From positions 111,693,795 to 111,757,794 of the forward strand of contig CM035444.1 of NCBI GenBank assembly GCA_020310875.1: 64,000 nt of DNA, given 5' to 3'. Positions 40,163-52,232 of the stretch are shown here, one piece after another (the stretch's first letter is position 1; every line of letters starts with the position of its first letter). Origin of the DNA: Ceratopteris richardii (Eukaryota > Streptophyta > Polypodiopsida > Polypodiales > Pteridaceae). A model generated the notes under the pieces. It did not search any database. It was not told the DNA's origin and worked only from the letters and a program-made list of their open reading frames with translations. Position numbers and translations under genes: made by a program.

Positions 40163-43100
40163 CAATAGCATAATTGGATGCATCTACATGAACATGAAAA
40201 GGCTTATTCCAATCTGGTGTGGTCAAGATTGGTGCTGAACATAATCGCCATTTAAGCTCATTGAAGGAATTCTCACATTCATCAGTCCACTCAAAGTTAG
40301 TCACAAGTCCGTACATGGGCTTTGCAATGACAGCATACATGTGAATGAACCGGCGGTAGTAACCACAATGCCCCATGAAAGCCTGTACTTCCTTGACGTT
40401 CTTTGCCCTAGGTAGTTCTGCGATGGCTCTCACTTTCTCTTCGTCAGTGGATATGCCGTTCTTAGACACTATGTGTCCTAGAATTTTGCCTTTGCCTGAC
40501 CATGAAAACACACTTTTCTGGGTTCAGGCAGACTTGATATTCTCTACATTTATCAAAGATTTGTCTGAGTTCAGGTATATGGGTCTGTCTAATGTTGGAA
40601 TGAGTGCAAAGATCATCAACATAGACTTCCAAATTCTTCCTAAAGAACTATTTAAACACGTGACACATTAATCTTTGAAAGGTAGCAGGTGCATTGGTAA
40701 GCCCGAATGGCATTACCCGAAAGGCAAATATGCCCCACTCTATGGCAAAAGCCGTCTTATGCTGATCTTCTGGTGCAATGGCTACCTGATTGTAGCCAGA
40801 GAATCCATCCAGGAAGCTGTACACTTCCTTGCCTGCTACCCTTTCTAATAGATGCTCAGTAATAGGAAGTGGATAACTGTCTCTAATCGTGGCAGCATTA
40901 ACTTTTTTAAGGTTAATACACACATGCAATTTTCCATTCTTCTTGGGCACAACCACAATGGGGGATACCCATTGAGTGTGCTCAATCTCATAGATAAACC
41001 CAGCTTCTACCAATCTATCTATCTCCTCCTTGATCTTAGCAGCGTAGTTATCATTGTATGTATAGGGCTTTTGCTTAGATGGTCTGGCATCTGAGGTCAT
41101 GGGAATCGTGTGTGAGCATATGTCTGGGTCGACACCTTTCAGGTCCTTGTAGCTCCAAGCGAATACATCTCTGTACTCTCTTAGCAAAGCTACCAACTCT
41201 TGCTCTTCTTCTTCCGTCAGGTCATGCCCTATGTAGGTGCATCTTTCTTCTCCCTCTTCTATGGCGACAACTATTTTCTTGGTAGTTTCCTTGCTATCAT
41301 AGGCCTCTCCTGCTTGTGCCTCACATTTAGGCATTCTTATCATGACTCTCCTATTGTCTATCTCATATTTTTAAAGTTTTCAGGGACCTCAAACAAGGAT
41401 TCTTCTGCCTCCGGAGTGACTTCCTTCTTCTTTCTTTTTTTTCCTCCACTCTTAGTGGCTACTTGTGTGGCTAACCTCACATCATTCGTGATTTCTCCGT
41501 GTCTCTGGGGGTAAGCTTCAACTTCATAGAAGTATTCTTCATCTGATGAAAAAGGTGGGTCCATAATGATTGACTCTAAGTCGGAGTCACTTGCATCCTC
41601 AAATGTATCAGGGATATGTTCGCATTCTTCTAAAACTGCATCTCCCATGATTGGCTCTATTGAGAAGACTGAAATGTCATAGCCATCCTCATCACAGTGG
41701 GGTGTCCATTGCTCTTCATTGATGGCTACATCCATTGTTGCTAAAATTTTTGCCCAACCGTGAGGTTCAAACTCTTCATCGGGAAATACTACAGGTGCAT
41801 AGGCTGGGTCCTGAATTGATCTATGTGTCTCTTTCACACCTACCTCTCTGGATTTTTCTCTTTTCTCTTCTTCTACTGCCACTTTGCACATCCATAAGTG
41901 GGTGTCTTCATGCATCCATGAGGATCCTGATCCTATGGAATGCAATGACTCCGTGTCATCCTTGGCTCTATGGATGGGATTCCATTGAATGGGCAGTACG
42001 TCTCTATGAGAGTAATCCTTGAGATTGACTTTGGTTGTAACACCTAAGTGTTGCAAGTAAAAGGAATTGGTTCCCCAGTCTTGTACTACTTGCAATTGCC
42101 GCATAAATGGCCTTCCCAAAATCATCTCGTAGGCTTGGTTTCTGCTAAAGTCACATATAGCAAAAGTATGTTCGAACTCAACACCACATGTAGTGAGAGT
42201 TATGCCTTCTAGCAATCCCAAGGGCCTCTCAATATGGCCATCGGCCATCTGCAATTTCATTCTCGTCAGTCGGAGTGCTGGCTTGCCCCAACGCTTCCAT
42301 AGGGAAGTTGTAGCAATTGCAACTCCTTCACCTGAGTCCAAAATTGCCTTGGTTGTGTATCCCTGATGGGTAACTGGGAGATAGGTATTTCCTTCTTCTC
42401 CTTCACTCATGTCTCCTATCTTATCCAATGGTATTTCAGGCACTATTCTATGAGATCCTACCTGGGAACGCGATTTCGCTATGTCTGGCACTTGTTTGGC
42501 TACGTGTTTCCACACTTTTGGCTTAACTTTGAGTAGCTCTTCTAAAGTGAGATTGCAATGCACTTTAGTGTTCTTTACTACCTCTGTATTCCTAGGTATG
42601 ATTGAATCTTCGTTTCTTATCATGATTGTGGGTGCTCTCAGGCAAGTAGACTTGGTTTCCCATGGGCCTGTGAAATGTGGTAACTCTTGCAAGGAATTAG
42701 ACTCAAAGTCTAACCTCTCATGAGAGTGGGCACTTTCCTGTTCTTCATAGATAGAAGGGATGTCATGTGGGAATTGATCATGTGCGTCATCCACAAGTTC
42801 AATGGGAGGAGGGACTTCACTTTCCTTTGCCCACTTCTCTTCTTGAATCTCTCTCAGGAACTCTGGTGAATACCTATTCATAGAAGAAGAAGTGTCTGGT
42901 TCAGTGGAGTTAGGCACATAAGCTTCCTAGGAAGGAATGCTTATTCTATCACTTGCCCTCTCCTTAGCTTGGGAGGTGGCTCCTTTTCCAGACTTTGCAA
43001 GTAACCTCTCCAATCTATCCAATAGACCATCAAAGCGCAATGCTGTTCTGATGGGGTTAGAGCCATTGAACAAGCGACTAACTTCAAACATGGCTTGCGC

Positions 43101-46076
43101 CAATTCGACCATTTTAGCACAAAGCTTTGTTCGCTCTATCTATAGATCGGCTCTAGGGTAACATTTCTCATGATCTGTTACATTGGGCCCTTCTTGGATT
43201 CTGGCATGATATGCTTTAAGCATCATGTCTAGATCTTCAGGAGTGGGATCGTCTAGGACTGATCCTACTCTGGGTGGTGGGTGGGTTAAGGGTGGTGTCT
43301 TGAAAGGTTGGGGAATGGAAGAAGATGGATTGGAGGGTAAAGGGAAAGGTGGTGGAGGGGTGGTGTGAGAGTGGTTTTGAGATGCGAGTTCACTTATCTT
43401 TGCTTTGGTTTCTCTCAAGCTTTCTTCAAGTTCGCTCATTTTCTGTGACCAAGTTCTTTTCATTCTCTCCCGGCTATCTCTCCATGCTCTTGTCCTTTTC
43501 TTGGTTATACTCTCTGTCTCACTAACCTCAGAACTCTTTTCCTGCCCTACTCCTTGAGTTTGCTGCAAGGCTTGGGCTCTAGTGACCACATGCACTGGGG
43601 TTGTGGAAGTTATACTTCCTGTAGAGTCTACCACTAACCCAATGACATTGATAGGAGTGATTTTAGGCATGTTATTAGGGTTCTTTGGGCAATCTTGTAG
43701 GAGATGCTCTTTTTCGCAGTCTTGACAGAAACCCTAAATTGTCACTGGTTGGGGTTGTGTAGGGGCAGGCAGTGGACAATCACGTATAAGGTGATCTCCC
43801 TGACATCTGAAGCATGGTCCTCTAGGAAATGGGGGTCGTACCTGCCTAGGTTGAGGTCTAGAGTTGGGGTTTGTGTACATGACATTAGCATACTCAGGCT
43901 CCCCACTATTTTCACTTGGGTCCTCATAATAGTATGAATCGTTATGCTCGGGTGACTGCATGTAGTAAGCTTGTGGGCTATCAATATGTGTGGAGTCAAA
44001 ACTATGGTCACTTGGATCACTGTCTGATAGCAATGGGGTGACTAGGACTATGGCTCTGTTCGGATTTTCTACAGCAGATGCATATTTCACTAGGATCACA
44101 TTGGTTGGAGCAGGGGGTTGCTGCACTAGGACTGGTTGAGGTCTCTGCTGCCCTTGATAAGGTGGTTGATAAGGTTGCTGTGGTTTGTTGTATTGTTGTG
44201 GTGGGTACTGATTCTGGTATCTACCCTATTGTGGATATGGCTGAGGGTAATTTTGCCTAACAGTTTGTTTGTTATATGGGCAGTCCTCTGCAGTGTGGTT
44301 GGTGTACCTTCGCTCTATGGTGCAGTACTGGCTACTAGGATTCACCTTGGGTTGGGCCATAATGGGACATACATTTGCCATATGGTCACCTCCACAAGTG
44401 TAGCACCGCTTAACTAGGGCAAATCTTGGAATTTGTTTGCTAGAGACACCTAGTTTTTGAGCTACCTTCTCTGCAAGTTCCTCAATGGATGTGGACTGAC
44501 CAGATGTGAGACTACTAGAGCTATCCGAATCCTTATAGATTTTTGATAGCTCTAACTCCTCACCTAGATTATCCTCAATGTCTATGCACATGTGCACGCA
44601 TTCTTCTATAGTTTTGGGGTCCTTCAAATACACATATGACCTAAGCTTGGTGCTCAACAAGCCATCTAAGAACAAAGCCACTTGCTTGGCTGGTGTGGGT
44701 AACTCAGGCATCGGGCACCTCTCTAGGTATTGCCTAAACCGTCTTCCTGCTAGTCTGACCATCTCTTGAGGTGTTTGCTTGAAGCTATGAATTAGTGAGG
44801 AAGTGTTGTGCCTTATTCCACTCTTAGAAAACTCAATGATAAATGCCTCTAGGAGCTGTTCTATGTTTCTGAAATGCCTCTCGTTCAGTGGTTGAAACCA
44901 CGTAAGGGCAGTGTTCCTAAGGGTTAGACCAAAAGCATTATATTGTGTGAATAGGTCCTCTACTTGTTCAGCTTTCAAGACTTGCCTAAATTCTACCACA
45001 TGGTCATAAGGGTCTCCAGTGCCATCGAAGTAATTCTTCATGGACTTCACCAGTTGAGTTGGCCTCAGGGTCCTAGCGTGTTCTCTCGGCCTTGGCAAAG
45101 GAAAATCATCAGCATTTCTTTGGTTCCTTGGGTCTCTAAATCTCTCGATTTCTTCTCTATCTGTCCCTGTTCTCCTTCTTTCTCTTCCCTGGGGGTTGGC
45201 AAAGCTTACTTCAGGTCTATCTCTACTTCTATCTCCTTGAGCTCCATGAGCCTGGGAGGTGCCAGCTCCTTAGTGACTGTAGGACATATTGGACCGTGGT
45301 TGGGGAAAAACGAATTCACCCTTCCATGTGTAGGCATGTCTGCCATGCTCGGTGACCACGAAGATCCTCTCTGATGTATTGTCTAGGTAGGTTACTTTGC
45401 CTGGGCTATCAGGGTCTTTAAACTCATAGATTGTGACAGCACTTACTTCCTGAGGCTGGGCAGGTTTATACCTCCAAAAAGCCTCATTAGTTTCTCGGTT
45501 TAAAATCAAATCTATGCTTTTATTATCCTGTGGAATCCACTCTGGAGTCATGATTCTCGTCAAGACGGATTTACCACGGGGAGTTCTTGGCTCTCTCTCT
45601 AAATTCCCTTGCTCTATATCACCCATGTCGCTCTCCGCAATCACATTTCCAAACTCATCTGTTCTATCAGGAAGAGTGGTGACTACATATATAGTCCCCT
45701 CTTTATCTAGGTATACTCCATTCTCAAACTTGACTATCGGGTGTTCTAGTCCATGGGGTTGATCGGGGTTCTTAATTTGGACCACAGATCTTCTCAGGCC
45801 GTCTTCGTAGATGCGAGCACCTAGACGATTAGTCCTGATGTATTCCAATTGAGTCTTGTAAGGTCCTTCTGGCTTTTCTAGATAAGCCACCCCTGAACTA
45901 CCTACAGGTCTCTCCATGTTATAGGACATCTTAGAATCACTTGTTTCTGATCAGGGAGTGTATGGGTAATCACTCAACTGCTGGGCCCAAGACCTAGCAG
46001 TATGATTGACACTAGCTTCGGAAGATCTGAGGCTTTGTCTGTCTTGGCCTAAGTGTCTGCCTGACCTGAGGTTCAT
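40158..46076 (-). pseudogene. 5' portion of element C gag-pol, heavily decayed
   Basis: Gag starts at ATG 46076 (MNLRSGRHL), as in B. The N-terminal domain, gag domain (45060-44600), three knuckles, protease (DSGEG at about 42330, against DSGAG in A and B), reverse transcriptase and start of RNase H are recognisable. Stops: TGA 45951, TAA 45270, TAG 44226, TAG 43734, TAG 43140, TAG 42927, TAG 40648. Frameshifts: near 41358 and two close ones near 40490-40515. The YVDD active-site codons survive near 40615. At 40158 the frame meets B and continues at 23324. Many stops replace Gln or Arg codons, but two (43140, 40648) replace Glu and need a transversion. Confidence 0.9.
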
Positions 46077-46979
46077 ATGCCTGGTTTATCTACCCCCTTG
46101 GTCCCAAGTACACCCTCGTTGCAGGTGAATTTTTACCAATCACTTTGTTCTTTTTAGTTGATTAATATGTTAAGCACTTGTTCAAGATCACGTCGTCAAG
46201 AATATTTAAGTGAAGTTCGCACTAGATAAGTGATCGATTCGAGTTTACTTTTGTTCCTTAGGGTTTTTGCACTTAAGACTTACTTAATGCTTGCACTAAG
46301 TTGATTAGTTCTCTTGGACTTGATTCGTGCCTAACGTTGCCCTAATTAATTACCACACCTAAGTCGTACTTAGCCTAGGCTAGGAATTGACAAAGGAGGG
46401 TTGAGAGAACTTCCAACCTCAATCCTCTGGTTGCTCAGACTGCTGCACAAGCCCAGGAAGCCTTCTCCTAAGCTTGGTACACACCCTTGCTAGCTTGCCT
46501 TGGAATGCCTTGCTTGCACACAATGTTCGTGCAAAAGTTCTCAAGTTAATATAGCTCCTTTACCACAATGGATTGACTGGCACACATCAGCAATTACAGG
46601 CCCCCCTTGGAGTAACTCACTGTACCCCCAAAATCTTATGACCACCTAATTCTACCGAATGGCCAACATAAAAATACATGTCCTAAAACTCCACATATGA
46701 TTCTTACAAAAACGAGTCAAGGTCCACGTAGGATTATCAACAAGCTTTCCAACGAGACCAAAATCCCATCAATCGGAGTTTGTATGGTGAAGTTATGACC
46801 ATTCAAGCACCTAGGGGTCAAAACAGCTCTCAGGGTTCAGGAAATTCCTCCCTGGTTTCTAGGTCTTTTGCCCACTCCTAAGGCTCTAATGTTATCCCAA
46901 TGTGTCCAAAATTAAGCCCAAATATACCTCAATTCACTCAATTAATTCACTCTAAAATTTTATGCGTTAAGCCCATGTA

Positions 46980-47370
46980 TCGCGATAGGTCGGGTCGAGG
47001 TGTCACGATAGGTCGAGGTGTCGCGATACTTGGGAGTGTCGCGATAGGTCGAGGTGTCGCGATACTTGGGAGTGTTGCAATACCTGGGAGTGTCGCGATA
47101 CCTGGGAGTGTCGCGATAGGTCGAGGTGTCGTGATACCTGGGAGTGTTGTGATAGGTCGAGGTGTTGCGATACTTGGGAGTGTCGCAATACCTGGGAGTG
47201 TCGTGATACCTGGGAGTGTCGCGATACCTGGGAGTGTCGCGATAGGTCGAGGTGTCGCGATACCTGGGAGTGTCGCGATACCTGGGAGTGTCACGATAGG
47301 TCGAGGTGTTGCGGTACCTAGGAGTGTCGTGATAGGTCGAGGTGTCACGATACCTGGGAGTGTCACGATG
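46980..47370 (-). repeat. 18-bp minisatellite in C's leader
   Basis: About 21 tandem units of exactly 18 bp in two versions, CGCGATAGGTCGAGGTGT and CGCGATACCTGGGAGTGT, mixed in irregular order. Units differ mostly by C/T or G/A changes at CG sites. The CGCGATA core recalls the TCGCGATCGA core of the array at the same place in B. Confidence 0.93.
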
Positions 47371-47394
47371 TAAGATGCCACGTTGATTTCCACC

Positions 47395-48530
47395 TGGAAA
47401 AAAAAAAGATGTGTAGGTAATAACGAAATTTTATGTTTAGGATATTTTGATCATGTCTGCAAAATTTTGTAGCAATAAGTTTTTACATTCTCTCTCTAGA
47501 AAGTTGTCGCATGAAATTTGTATGTTAATTTCGAGCATGAAGATGAAGGAATCTGAAAAAGTGTTGTATGAGAGAAAGGTAGAGTATTCTTAGTAGAAAA
47601 ACTTTACCTGATTGAATTTTTTGTAGTTCCTATGTTTTATGTCTCATTTGGTTCCATGAAGATAGGTTAATGAAGAGATTTTTCATGTTTTTTCATCTCT
47701 CTCTAGAATTTTCGATTTTGCAGGGCCCAAAAGTGAAATTTGGAAGCAGATTTGGACCTGAGGCGTCTCTAACATTATTGTACAGATTTAAGAACTGAAT
47801 ATTTTTGTCTCTCACAAGCTCAAGCTGATTCCTCACTGTTTTTGAGTTAGAGGTTATCTTATTCATCTTATTCATGTTCGCGGATTTAGAAAACGCACAC
47901 GGGTATATGGGTTATTTTTGGGTGATTGATGTGTGTGTGAGTGCAGTGCAGGGATTACCTCTATTTTTGCAGGTACGATTCTTGATGGTGGACATGAAAA
48001 GTAGATGCATGGGTGGTCTGGAAGTCTTGCATGAGACATGCGAAAAGACGCTATCTTGGAGCATGCAGATTCTAAAAGTGCGGGTCTAGGAAGGCGTGAT
48101 TGGTCGTGCGCTGGCGAAAGGCGGAGATCCCAAAAAGACGAAGACTGAGAGATAGAAAAGGATGATGGTCGTACAGTCATGAGGATCGTTTTGCGGCTTC
48201 TGGAATTGCGATTGAGATTGAGATTGAGATTGAGATTGAGATTGAGATTGAGATTGTGATTGTGATTGAGATTGGGATTGAGATTGTGATTGTGATTGAG
48301 ATTGGGATTGAGATCAGCTCCGGGGTGGTCGGGTGGATGAGGCTTCACATTGAAGCAATCTGATAGATTTTGTAACGTAGATCAGAATTACTTGTAAATC
48401 TACACAGATAATAAAATTCTCTCTCTTCTTGTTCTGCGTATACTCTGTTTGCCTTCTTTATATCTTGTGGTGTCGAAACCCATTATTCTGTGTGAGATTG
48501 TGACTCAAGTTTAGGAGACTTATTACACGC
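47395..48530. other. Unassigned block inside C's leader
   Basis: About 1.1 kb separates the minisatellite from its outlying copies; in B the two are only about 100 bp apart. It opens near a run of 11 A (47399-47410) and contains a hexanucleotide microsatellite. No LTR, terminal inverted repeat or target duplication could be made out. It may be an inserted non-autonomous element or captured sequence; I do not recognise it. Confidence 0.4.
48205..48314. repeat. Hexanucleotide microsatellite (ATTGAG)n
   Basis: About 18 units of ATTGAG, with ATTGTG and ATTGGG variants toward the right, in 110 bp. On the other strand this reads as an Asn-Leu / Asn-His repeat, which accounts for the long open frame there. 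Confidence 0.95.
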
Positions 48531-48983
48531 GATACCTCGAGGTGTCGTGATAGGTCGGGATATGGTGAATTTTTCTGTTCTGTCTAGTGATCCTAGGAGC
48601 TCTAGGGCTGCGCAGTGTCGTGGTGCACTCAAAATCATGATTGGGGCAACTTTTCGGTGTGTCGCGATAGCTCGAGCTCGACGCCTCGAAGTTTGCGCAG
48701 ACAGAATCCGTACCTGCTGAGCTTGCTGGAGATGATGATGAAGCTGAAACCTGCAAGAAACATGCAAAAACACACACAAACAAGAACACTCGCTCTCTCT
48801 CAAACTCGCACAAAGAAAATGAGGGAAATGATTTGGAAGTGGGAATATAAGGTGGAGAAGGAGATGAGGATGGAGATGAAGATGGAGATGGAGATGGAGA
48901 AAAATCAGAAATTTACCTACTACTTACCATTCCAACGCGTCCTCTCTACATCTTACCATCACACGCTCGTCCTCAAAGCTCGA

Positions 48984-49002
48984 ATCCCCGGCAACGGCGC
49001 CA
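48984..49002 (-). other. Primer-binding site of element C, tRNA-Asp(GTC)
   Basis: The plus strand reads ATCCCCGGCAACGGCGCCA, 19 bases of the tRNA-Asp 3' end, 8 bases from the LTR. The base before breaks the match that continues for three more in B. Confidence 0.9.
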
Positions 49003-49010
49003 AAATTTGG

Positions 49011-49618
49011 TGTAGCTCAGTGATGAGTAGCACCTCCTTTAATGTCAATCCGGGAAGACATGAGGATGGTATGAAGACCTCGAGGAAGTGAAGGCACAAA
49101 TGTGTGAGTGAGAAGCACACCAACATGCACACACATACACACACACGTGCACACACAGCAAGAACAAAGAGAGTAAGACAATGGAATCACTTCTATTACA
49201 ACCAAGTTCTCATACAAGCTCAAAACTACAAGAAGCTAGCCCAAAAATGAGCTCTCTAGCTCTATTTATAGTTTTTGACTAGCTTTGGCCCTGTCCAGAC
49301 CTAGTGTCCGGCCTAGTTAAAAATTAGGTTCCAAGGCTTATTCGAGGGATCAAAGGAGATCTAAAAAATATGAAAATTGGCAAACGAGATCTAAAAAATA
49401 TGAAAATTGGCAGGCAACTACTTCTAAGGCTCCTCAAGCTCGAGGACTCCTCGGCTTGTACAAAATGGAGCTACAAAAAGGTGAAACGATATTTACAAGG
49501 GTTTTTAGTGATGAGAATCACTTTTAAAATGATGTAAGGTTTGGAAAAATTTAATGGGTTGCCTTAGTGCTAGATCTGCATGTATGCCGTACTTGCTTCT
49601 CCCCATATGATGCCAACA
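49011..49618 (-). repeat. 5' LTR of element C (608 bp)
   Basis: On the minus strand it runs TGTTGGCATC to GAGCTACA. The promoter-to-end half matches B, A, D and F; a 25-bp direct duplication (AACGAGATCTAAAAAATATG type, 49355-49405) is private to this copy. The partner LTR is outside the window. Confidence 0.92.
49264..49270 (-). promoter_or_regulatory. TATA box in the 5' LTR of element C
   Basis: TATAAAT on the minus strand within the conserved CAAAAACTATAAATAGAGC context. Confidence 0.55.
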
Positions 49619-51149
49619 CATACCTTTTGCATTTCTGCAACTTTGAAATTTGTAGTCCATGGACAATCTCCTTTGACTGCATCACTTTTTAGCCTTTGCA
49701 AGTTTGCATGTCCAATCTGTATGTGCCATATCTCTATATCTGCAATAACTTCTGCACCTTTTGCAAACATGGCTGCATTCATTTTAGGAATCTTCACATT
49801 TAAGGTGAACATCCTACCCACTTTGTTTCCTTTGGCAACCAATCGTCCATCCTGCTTGTACTCTTCTACATATAATCCATCAGCATTGAACCTGACTTGT
49901 AATCCTTGGTCAACCATTTGTCCAACAGAAACCAGATTCTTTGTTATATTTGGAACATGCAGCACATCAACGAGATGTTTTACCTTTCTGTCCTCCATAG
50001 ACAATGCTATGTTTCCTGTATGCTCAATAGGATGCGATGTATCATCACCTGTTTCAACATATCCAAGAACTTGCATTTTCTCCAAACTACTAAACCATTC
50101 TGCATGACTGGTCATGTGATTTTAAGCACATGAATCAACATACCAGACATTATCATTTGATTTTGAAACACCAGCAGACATCGTAATCATCATGTGATGT
50201 TGAACCATAAACAGCTTCTCAGAATCATCTGCACTTGTGGATGCATAGTTGTTTTGCTGCCTTCTATTATTTTGATTCTTCAACCTGCAATCATGTTCAA
50301 AGTGTCCAGGTTTACCACAATTCCAGCATCCTTTACTATCATTACCTGAATCATTTCTTTGGAAATTTTTGCGACCTCTTTGACTCCCCCTGCCTCGAAA
50401 TTGTCCTCTTCCTCCTGCATGATTTTGTTGTTGACCTTGGTCTTGGTTATTGTTTCCTCTTCCACTTCCAAAACCTCTAGCTCTGCCTCTTCCTCTACCA
50501 GAGTAGAATACCTGCTCAGAACTGGGCTTTCCTTGGGAGTTTGAATCCTCACCAAGATTCTTTTCTTCAATAATCAGCATAGATACCAAATCAGCAAAAT
50601 TCGGAATATTTTCCCTAGTCTGTATAGAAGTTCTGAACTGCTTATATGCAGCTCCTAAACCACGAAGGCACACTTCCACCTTATCATCATCATCTACATT
50701 CACGCCAATAGATGCAAGTGACTCACATATGCTTTTGATTTTTAGAGTGTAGTCACTTACCGACATGCTCTTTTTCTCCAATGTATGTAGCTCCTTCTTG
50801 AGTTGCAATTTCCGTGCCTTTGTATTGGTCTCGTACAAAGTGACCAAACTGTTCCAAGCCTCTTTTGGAGTCTTGGCATCCTGTATGTGTCCAATCATGC
50901 TATCCTGTACGCTAACAGATAGCCAATACATTACCTTTCGTGCTCCCTGATTCCATTCCTCATATGCTCTTAACTGTTCTGCAGTCCGATTCCTTTCTGG
51001 TAACTGCGGAGCATTTTCATTCTCTCCTTCGATGTACTTCTTGTAGCCTTTTCCCATCACGAAATTCGTCATTCTGAATCTCCAAGCATGGAAGTTGTTC
51101 TTGTCCAGCTTATCGCTCAAAGCTGACTCATTCCATCTGCGTTTGCCAT
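49619..51149 (-). pseudogene. Copia gag, protease and pre-integrase segment of element E
   Basis: ATG 51149 fits the usual Met-Ala-Asn start of copia gag, but a frameshift follows within about 40 bases; the main frame is then open to 50122. It shows a UBN2-type gag (DKLDKNNFHAW near the start, a LYET motif), Gly/Arg-rich stretch and a canonical CX2CX4HX4C knuckle (50330-50290). The protease site reads Val-Asp-Ser-Cys-Ala-stop-Asn-His-Met: the usual Gly of DSG is Cys, and TAA (50122-50124) stands where most copies have Ser. The frame resumes to 49619 with the His/Cys pre-integrase segment (IWHIQIGH). The protein cannot be made whole and protease would be inactive. Confidence 0.88.
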
Positions 51150-51584
51150 TTCTACAACAATTCACAACACCGCAACACACTACAAGCAGCACTTCTGCTT
51201 GAACACTGTCGCACTATGACGTGACCGTTCGATCTCAGAAAAACACAGTTTTCATGTATCAATAGTACATGGAATCGCTTGAAATTCTGGATCTAGAATA
51301 TATGAGTGTCGTCAAACACAACGCAAGTTACAGTTTCTGAAACTGACTTGGTTTTTCTGTGGGCCCCACCTTGCGGGCTCGAAATGGAGGTCGAGATGGC
51401 TTCGAAACTTCGATCTGACAAAAATGAGTGACCCTAAAGGGATCACTCATGAAAATATTTTGAGGTCTTCTACCTTCACATCGATTTTCGTAGCAAACGG
51501 AGGCCCTTTTTGAAATCGCGTTTTCTCCATGCCTTGCCGTGTAGTCTTCACCATCACCTTCTCCACGAGCTCTCTACAGCCACG
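51150..51584 (-). other. Leader of copia element E
   Basis: About 435 bp between primer site and gag, without repeats or recognisable frames. Confidence 0.6.
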
Positions 51585-51599
51585 CTGGCTCTGATACCA
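51585..51599 (-). other. Primer-binding site of element E, initiator tRNA-Met
   Basis: The element strand reads TGGTATCAGAGCCAG, complementary to the 3' end of plant initiator tRNA-Met, directly next to the LTR. This is the standard primer of plant copia elements. Confidence 0.93.
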
Positions 51600-51889
51600 T
51601 GTCACGAGGAAGGAGATAAGGAAGAGAGCTCACACACTCACTCTCACTCTCAAGGAGAAGCACACACACAAATTGATATAGGGAAGAATGATCTTCTTCT
51701 TCTTCTTTTATTACATAAAAGGAATGTACAAGAATGACTTAAAAAAACAAGAATACAACAAGTGCAATATATAAAGACCAGTACATAAAGAAAAACCTAA
51801 TGTCCGCGAATGAGTGAGCTGGCAAGAAACAAATGTGCCATCACTCTCGGTAGATAAATTTAATAAAGCTCAATGAAATATCCCTGACA
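51600..51889 (-). repeat. 5' LTR of copia element E (about 290 bp)
   Basis: The element-strand ends are TGTCAGGG and CGTGACA, giving a TGTCA/TGACA terminal inverted repeat. A TATATATT motif lies at 51766-51776 (minus). The outer end is judged from the inverted repeat only, since the second LTR is not in the window. Confidence 0.7.
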
Positions 51890-51913
51890 TATACCGGCAT
51901 GACCACTATACAT

Positions 51914-52232
51914 GTTAGAGAAACGAAAAACTGGTACGTGTCATCCTGGATCATCACATGTTGAGTTTGATATCTCAACAAGACAAGCCAAAACCCACGA
52001 TCGTTTTCTCAAAACCCCCGTGTTTACGGTAAACCAATTAGTCCTCTTCTATAATGCTAAGTCTAATAGATCCGCGAGAAAATTTAAACTGCGCTGATTC
52101 GGTCCCTACTGGATTGCTGAACAAGTGGGACCTGCAACTTTTCGGTTATCCACCTTAACTGGTCACCTTCTCCCTAAAGTGACTAATGGTTCGAAGCTTC
52201 GTCCCTACTATCTGCCGTCTACCAACTCATGA
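51914..52232 (+). pseudogene. Remnant of a gypsy-type integrase C-terminal region
   Basis: From ATG 51914 the frame reads a helical stretch, then a Val-Asn-Gln-Leu-Val-Leu-Phe-Tyr segment and, after one stop, Phe-Gly-Pro-Tyr-Trp-Ile and a Lys-Leu-Arg-Pro-Tyr-Tyr end, stopping at TGA 52230-52232. This is the pattern of the integrase C-terminal (GPY/F) domain of Ty3/gypsy elements. The internal TGA at 52096-52098 replaces the Trp that usually precedes Phe-Gly-Pro. Upstream pol is absent because copia element E adjoins at 51889. The sequence is unlike the integrase ends of A, B and F, so it belongs to another lineage. Confidence 0.7.

Larger units (their letters stand above)
46077..48983 (-). 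other. 5' leader of element C
   Basis: The gag-proximal part (46080-46900) aligns with B's leader. It is followed by a minisatellite (46980-47370), an extra block without counterpart in B (47395-48530), then short outliers of the repeat motif at 48530-48570 and 48658-48680, and a purine-rich GGAGAT stretch (48830-48901) near the primer site. No protein-coding frame is credible; open frames here come from the 18-bp and 6-bp repeats. Confidence 0.75.
40158..49618 (-). mobile_element. Element C, 5' half (5' LTR to RNase H)
   Basis: It runs from the 5' LTR (49011-49618) through primer site, 2.9-kb leader, gag, protease and reverse transcriptase to the start of RNase H, where B is inserted. The right flank is copia element E, in the middle of a coding frame, so C inserted into E; the likely target copy is CATAC at 49619-49623. 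Confidence 0.93.
49619..51889 (-). mobile_element. Element E: 5' part of a Ty1/copia retrotransposon, interrupted by C
   Basis: A 290-bp LTR, an initiator tRNA-Met primer site, a leader and a copia-type gag and pol beginning lie in order on the minus strand. The coding region is cut in the GAG-pre-integrase domain by element C at 49618. Integrase, reverse transcriptase and the 3' LTR must lie beyond C. TATAC at 51890-51894 is the expected target copy but its partner is not visible. Confidence 0.9.

Noticed and set aside
46900..47373. Open frame of 158 codons (Gly-Ser-Val-Ala-Ile-Pro type) and its antisense partner
   Set aside because: It is a by-product of an 18-bp repeat, a multiple of three, that stays open on both strands.
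47872..48348. Minus-strand open frame of 158 codons with Asn-Leu / Asn-His repeats
   Set aside because: The repeat part is the (ATTGAG)n microsatellite; the rest matches nothing I recognise and has no coding support.
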